Assembly (NCBI GenBank): GCA_013400115.1
Contig: VXBP01004577.1
Coordinates: 186,001-250,000 of the forward strand
Direction: 5' to 3'
Source of the DNA: Rhinopomastus cyanomelas
Lineage: Eukaryota > Chordata > Aves > Bucerotiformes > Rhinopomastidae
Length of the DNA stretch: 64,000 nucleotides
This document shows, one piece after another, positions 60,201 through 64,000 of this stretch. The notes under the pieces were generated by a model, which was not told where the DNA came from, ran no database searches, and saw nothing but the letters and a program-made list of their open reading frames with translations. Every line of letters begins with the position of its first letter. Positions within the stretch are counted from its first letter, which is position 1. The position numbers and the translations under genes are program-made.

Positions 60201-62004
60201 TTTATAACTTATTGTTTCAGTACGCGTTATTCATATAGGAGTATGACTGACCAATGGTGTCTCTTTTTGTTTAGGACTATAGTTTTTGTAACGTATCAAC
60301 ACACTTCTCTTGGAAATCCCAGGACCATTGTGGTTTTACAGGAAAAAGCGCCCGTGAGACAGTGAACATTTCTGCAGCAGGGAGATCCATTGGCAAGAAG
60401 AAACTAGAACCATCTATAAAGTGGAATACTGAGGTTTCTGCTTCCCACGAGTAAGTAGTTACAGTTAAAGCTGAAATTTTCCTACAGATCTCTCGAAACT
60501 GTGCTAATGGTACGGACTGTGTGTTACAGGTTTGCACTATTATCATAGGAGTAATAAGCCAGAATTACTAGACAGAATTATAGAATCAGTTAGGTTGGAA
60601 AAGACCTTTAAGATCATCAAGTCCAATCACTAACCTAGCTGTACCGAGCCCACCATTAAACTGTGTTGCTGCAAGTTAATTTCTAAGGGAGTATGGACTA
60701 TCAAAGAAATTTCTGCATTTTCTTCAGACAGTTAACAACGTCGATAATGTTACATCATTTCCAAAAAGCCACCAGAGACTGTGCTCATCTAGACCTAGGA
60801 GTTTTCCTGGAGTATGAGGAAAGCAAGACAGACTGTATTCAGCATGACCAAAGCAATGGAACAGCTCAGTGTGTGGAAGTAGGCAGATTAGAACTCTTCT
60901 GCCTGGAATAAATATGACTGGGGGACAGTAAGACAGATACACAAAATCAGGGCTGGAGGTGGTAAATAGGGAACTGACAGTCACTGTCCATTCTAATGCA
61001 AGAATAAACGTCATGAAATGAAAATGAACTAGTGAGACCAGTTCAGAACAGAGTGACTTCATCATACAACCCATGGCTAAGCTTTCAAATACTTTGTCAT
61101 AGGATGGTAGAGGCCACTTGTTCAAAAAGCAACCAGACACATTCATGGAAGAAAAATCCATACAAAACTGTTAATGCAAGGATGGTCAGGAGAAAAATAT
61201 TCTGGAAAAAATAATTTCGATGTTCTTCCATTGTTCTTCTACTGTTACCTGTAGGTCTGCTGTTGATCTTTGGTGGAGATGGTATGCTGGGATAAATGGG
61301 ACCTATGGTCTGGGTGCATTCTTTGGTCTTGTGTCATATGCAGGCCGGCATAATAGAATTTGTCTGATATTCCATAGTTTTATTAGTCACCTGACACAGC
61401 ATACTTTCTGTTTAATGACGTTTATTGTGTAAGTTTGTAAGTTCATATGAGCTGACATACTGTGTGTCCAGTCATAGCTTTTTGATTCTATGGATATAAA
61501 TTTGGGTTTTTTTTAATAAATCCAAATATTTTAGGGACGAGGCTATAAACGAAGATACTGAAGAAGAGAGAAATAAGAGAAGTACTACTTTGAAAGTCAA
61601 AAAGAAAGCCAGTGGCATTCCTTCTGAATCTGTTAAAGTAAAACCAGCTTCAAAATGGTATGGGTTACTTATTTTCCTTCAACTTAATAATTTTTATTTT
61701 ACATATCTACAGTAACTAGCACCATACATAGTATTAAACAATGTCAATTATGTTTTTCTAATTGTGTTCTAGGCAGTGGTGTCACACCTGCTTAAAATGT
61801 GCTTGTGTATCTTAGTTTATACCTATTTAAAAAGATTGATGCTGTTTATGTATTTTTAGTAAAACATCAGCCAGGTTGGAAAGCATTAGTGAAAGTTCCT
61901 CAGAGACTGAGGCGGATGAAGAACAACCTGTACACCATGAGGAAGAAAGCACTGATTGGCCGTCAGAATACTGGGGAATTAAGAAACTTGCAAAATATTT
62001 AAAG
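51047..62004 (+). CDS. ODAD2: ODAD2 (ARMC4) 5' half: nine coding exons
   Basis: ODAD2 is part of the docking complex that anchors outer dynein arms to axonemal doublets (known; human loss causes primary ciliary dyskinesia). The join is 51047-51270, 52100-52257, 54226-54421, 54990-55096, 55528-55664, 56661-56777, 60275-60450, 61535-61657 and 61860-62004: 1383 nt, exactly 461 codons, with no stop and all phases consistent. The ATG is set by the match MGVALARAAQWTAAGSGTG to the family start. Conserved landmarks are FVFREPLEW (about residues 52-60), LKEAQAC, ANRDPVVKILG, FSGKGEDTVLESLEYTS, DYVFSNGCRAPPWRQIHGEI (about 229-248) and PSEYWGIKKLAKYLK at the end. About residues 314-445 are charged, low-conservation linker. 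The armadillo repeats lie beyond the window (human protein about 1044 residues). Confidence 0.96.
51271..52099 (+). other. ODAD2 intron 2
   Basis: 829 bp between confirmed exons; no recognised repeat. An open frame of 68 codons on the minus strand is not supported as a gene. Confidence 0.85.
52100..52257 (+). CDS. ODAD2: ODAD2 exon 3
   Basis: The acceptor is a T-rich tract ending in tttag. The 158 nt encode GETVQSEAKGKDDQPLLLLT and then RVRSFDQLSHLLQIAMGKKL to the CLE before the Ala codon. The donor g|gtttgt is weak, with T at +3 and +4. Confidence 0.94.
52258..54225 (+). other. ODAD2 intron 3
   Basis: Contains a minus-strand CR1 (52792-53545). The remainder has nothing I can name. Confidence 0.85.
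52792..53545 (-). mobile_element. CR1 LINE 3' fragment with near-open ORF2 end
   Basis: Minus-sense tail ggaatcattagggattggaa. A 197-codon open frame (53042-53635) includes LVDSRMAMGQQCALVAKRAN, LYSALVRPHLEYCVQFWAPP and LRGDLINVYKYLRGGCQEDG, which is the ORF2 C-terminus of CR1. It is one of the better-preserved copies here. Its frame is not a host gene. Confidence 0.93.
54226..54421 (+). CDS. ODAD2: ODAD2 exon 4
   Basis: The exon is 196 nt; the acceptor is gtgtgtacag and the donor is gtaagt. It encodes ANRDPVVKILGPEYGTVEGE and then MKMKIFILLHQLDLQLLNSS. An amphipathic helical stretch is visible. Confidence 0.95.
54422..54989 (+). other. ODAD2 intron 4
   Basis: 568 bp between confirmed exons; nothing recognised. 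An open stretch just after the donor is not supported as coding. Confidence 0.85.
54990..55096 (+). CDS. ODAD2: ODAD2 exon 5
   Basis: The exon is 107 nt; the acceptor is ttaattacag. It encodes IRLNPAAIDNEVSLLKNFSG and then KGEDTVLESLEYTS. The donor cag|gtccgg is weak but is fixed by the match across the junction (TS|DYVFSNG). Confidence 0.94.
55097..55527 (+). other. ODAD2 intron 5
   Basis: 431 bp between confirmed exons; nothing recognised. Confidence 0.85.
55528..55664 (+). CDS. ODAD2: ODAD2 exon 6
   Basis: The exon is 137 nt; the acceptor is ttggttacag and the donor is gtaagt. It encodes the most conserved block, VFSNGCRAPPWRQIHGEICY, then VIKPHDTDPLYVTCSTAGVF. Confidence 0.96.
55665..56660 (+). 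other. ODAD2 intron 6
   Basis: 996 bp between confirmed exons; no repeat recognised. Confidence 0.85.
56661..56777 (+). CDS. ODAD2: ODAD2 exon 7
   Basis: The exon is 117 nt, phase 0 at both ends; the acceptor is tcctttttaag and the donor is gtaagt. It encodes GQQEGKDDIDYERKSDVYKD and then IVSFLRERSPRFVENMAKQ. Confidence 0.94.
56778..60274 (+). other. ODAD2 intron 7
   Basis: About 3.5 kb. AT-rich and repeat-free up to 59210, then a minus-strand CR1. No other feature. Confidence 0.85.
59212..60053 (-). mobile_element. CR1 LINE 3' fragment
   Basis: Minus-sense tail cacagaatcacaaaaagtta. A degraded ORF2 end includes LYSALVRLHLEYWVQFWSPQ and LREL..FSLEKRRMRGDVINVYKY. About 840 bp; the right edge is approximate. 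Confidence 0.9.
60275..60450 (+). CDS. ODAD2: ODAD2 exon 8 (variable linker)
   Basis: The exon is 176 nt; the acceptor is tttttgtttag and the donor is gtaagt. It encodes DYSFCNVSTHFSWKSQDHCG and then KKKLEPSIKWNTEVSASHE. Only the ...LEPSIKWNT part aligns convincingly with the mammalian protein as I recall it. The phase fits both neighbours. Confidence 0.88.
60572..60665 (-). mobile_element. CR1 tail fragment, other subfamily
   Basis: Minus-sense cagaattatagaatcagtta...ttggaaaagacctttaagat, resembling the variant at 48439 rather than the majority copies. Confidence 0.85.
60770..61345 (+). mobile_element. ancient CR1/L3-like fragment
   Basis: Several blocks (ggctggaggtggtaaatagg; cagacacattcatggaagaa; gctgggataaatgggacctatggtctg) follow, in order, the 3' region of ancient amniote CR1/L3 elements as I remember them. 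Divergence is high and the edges are approximate. Confidence 0.5.
61535..61657 (+). CDS. ODAD2: ODAD2 exon 9 (charged linker)
   Basis: The exon is 123 nt; the acceptor is aaatattttag and the donor is gtatgg. It encodes DEAINEDTEEERNKRSTTLK and then VKKKASGIPSESVKVKPASK. It is lysine- and glutamate-rich, probably disordered, and phase-consistent. Confidence 0.85.
61860..62004 (+). CDS. ODAD2: ODAD2 exon 10 (end of linker, edge of ARM region)
   Basis: The exon is 145 nt; the acceptor is gtatttttag and the donor is gtaatt. It encodes KTSARLESISESSSETEADE and then DWPSEYWGIKKLAKYLK. The PSEYW...K-L-x-K-Y-L-K match is diagnostic and leads into the first armadillo repeat in the following exon, which is not in this window. 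Confidence 0.95.
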
Positions 62005-64000
62005 GTAATTGAGAAGCATTGATAGATTTAATAGAAAAAAGATGTTTGACTCTTTACCCTCTATACTTTCGGACACCAGACCTGTTCCTCATCCATTTCA
62101 CATTCCATGTATTTTAGCAGAGCCTTTCTACATAGTACATTTGAATCCTGAAACTGTGAACTTTGCTATCACCCACCCATTTCTCCTGCATTTTTTTAAA
62201 TCTGCTGTTCTTGGCTTATGCAGACCCTTAGATTAAACCATCTGTTCAACGTTATTTAAAACTTACGCTGGTATAATTTCTTCATTAATTATTTAGTTTC
62301 TGTTTTCCTTTTTGAGTGAAATGTTCCAATATATTTCTTTATGTGGATAATAACTTTCAAGAGTTTTTATTAAAACTGAATACTTGCCTAAAGTCTTTCA
62401 TCGGCTATGATTAATGCATGACTGAAGTAATTCTAACAAGGTCTTTTGTCTGGATAGTTGCTGTTAGCGAACAAGAAAATGTAAGATAAACAGCCATCCT
62501 CTAAACAAAAAAAAAGGGGTTTGTTACACAGACTTGTTGAGATTCTTTTGGAACCTAGAAATATAGGTGTTTAGAATTGTGTGTGTCTGAAACGTGTTAA
62601 AAAAACAACAACCATCTACTATTCTGGAAAACTCTAAAACTAATTATATTTTTCCCTCAGGAGAAATTCCTTTACAAGTTTGTACTGGAATTTATGTCCT
62701 GTAAGTTACTAATAAAACAGTGCTGGTTTATGTGGGTTTTTTTCAGTACAGCTATAGAGTATCCAGCTGATAAAATGATGGTACAGCAGCACTATTTGTG
62801 AGGAACCAGCAAAGCTTTGGGTCCCTCGGGTACTTCAAGTATTGTAGAAGAGTAACTCAGTCTTTTGGACAGTTTTCAGTGCACTCAAGCTGCTCATAGC
62901 CAAAGAGACACAGAAAAACATGGATAATGCATGTCTCTGTACAATTCTCTGTGACTTCTCTTATGTAGGCTGGACACCTACATGGTCACTTTGGCCACTG
63001 AAATAACCTTTTGCAAATGTAAGCGGGTGTGACATTCAGCATGCAACTTGCTCAGCTATCTGCTAATGCTGAATTAGAATAATGCTATTTGCATGTAGTA
63101 ACAGCCCAATGTGTTGTTTTCAAGTTGTTTAGTATACTAACAGCTTGCCTCTGTCTGTCTTACGTACCTGCTCTGCACTGTTGAGACATAACCTCCTAGA
63201 AATGCTACTTTTTAGTAATGACATGAGTTCCCCCTGGAGAGGATACCTGAAATTCATTGCTGTTGACAAATTCATAGAAATCCTTTAACTGGCCACTTTA
63301 TGGATCACTCCGTTTACCAACAAGTCTTTCCTTTCCTGTTGCATAATTCTCAAACTCATTTTCCTCTCTAGATTTTTCATGTAGTAATGTTAAGATTTTA
63401 GTACTGACTTGATTCAATTCTAAAACGTATCTACGCTTGCATGAAACCGTTTTGAAGGAATTAGCGTATTTTGGTCCAGCTGTCAGCAAGCAAAAATACT
63501 TAATGGCTTAGAACTAGAAGAGATGGTAGAGCAGTTTTAATAGAATTGTGAGTACCTGTTAACTCACAATGTTGTACCTGTGGTACAAAATTTCGTATTA
63601 TGGACAAGTTTTGTTAAGAAAATTCACCGTATTCTTGGTTGTGTACTCAAGCACACCTGAGTCTTCCAAGATTTCTTTAAATTAGGTATAAATTAAACAA
63701 AGTACTTGAAGATCTACTTAAAATTGTTCTTGATTCTTAGCTACGTAAAGCGGTAGGTCCCTAGGGTGAGATACAGCTGAAAAGAAATGCCTCAGTGCCA
63801 TACCACAGACAGTGGTTGAAATGTTTTATTGATGGAGTGCTACTTTTGCTTGCACATGGAATTCATTTTAATTCAAGTATAAATACTGCACTTCTGGCCA
63901 GACATTGGAGATTTTTTGGCATTCTTGTTGTTCATGTAGGCAAGTGTTCATGACACATGCAACCTAAGAGAAAATAAATTTATGACTGCGATATTTAAGT
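62005..64000 (+). other. ODAD2 intron 10 (continues past window)
   Basis: I looked for the next conserved exon, which would start just after KYLK with the first armadillo repeat, and found none before 64000. No repeat is recognised. Confidence 0.7.

Larger units (their letters stand above)
60451..61534 (+). other. ODAD2 intron 8
   Basis: Mostly two CR1-related fragments (60572-60665 and about 60770-61345). Nothing else recognised. Confidence 0.8.

Noticed and set aside
62641..62703. Exon-like block after tttccctcag with donor gtaag
   Set aside because: The translation does not match the conserved start of the ODAD2 armadillo region that must follow KYLK.
1..64000. CRISPR arrays, tRNA/rRNA genes, bacterial operons, recognisable retroviral LTRs or genes
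   Set aside because: None seen; the repeats are CR1 LINE fragments plus one short minisatellite.

Overview
The window is vertebrate nuclear DNA, almost certainly from a bird. It is AT-leaning and intron-rich, and it carries about two dozen short CR1 LINE copies, nearly all truncated at the 5' end and closing with the avian CR1 tail (ATTCTGTG-type octamers). Two protein-coding genes are recognisable, both on the + strand and arranged head to tail: the 3' half of MPP7 (PALS3, a MAGUK scaffold) and the 5' half of ODAD2 (ARMC4, an outer dynein arm docking factor). From memory, the same two genes are neighbours in the same relative orientation at human 10p12.1, so the order is ancestral.

Layout. 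1-12764 is MPP7 intron with four CR1 copies. 12765-24988 holds the last six recognisable MPP7 coding exons (end of the HOOK/linker plus the whole guanylate-kinase-like domain, to the stop codon). 24989 to about 27.9 kb is the likely 3' UTR, with a candidate AATAAA at 27880. About 27.9-49.5 kb is intergenic: many CR1 fragments, a GC-richer stretch at 29.5-31.6 kb where weakly supported exon-like chains can be assembled, and a CpG-bearing repeat-free stretch at 38.0-38.7 kb. 49.49-49.87 kb is a CpG-rich promoter with a non-coding first exon of ODAD2. 51047-62004 contains nine ODAD2 coding exons, all phase-consistent, 461 codons in total. The armadillo-repeat half of ODAD2 lies beyond 64000.

The two genes are not an operon or pathway. 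MPP7 organises epithelial junctions and polarity; ODAD2 acts in motile cilia. The clearest regulatory signal is at the ODAD2 promoter: a forkhead-type TGTTTAC and two RFX X-box-like sites within 54 bp, as expected for a motile-cilium gene.

No undescribed system is evident. The most worthwhile unknown is a three-exon, phase-consistent, splice-bounded reading frame at 30927-31633 in the intergenic region. I do not recognise it, and comparable shorter chains nearby show that the chance background is not negligible. No tRNA, rRNA, CRISPR, bacterial or recognisable retroviral sequence was seen.
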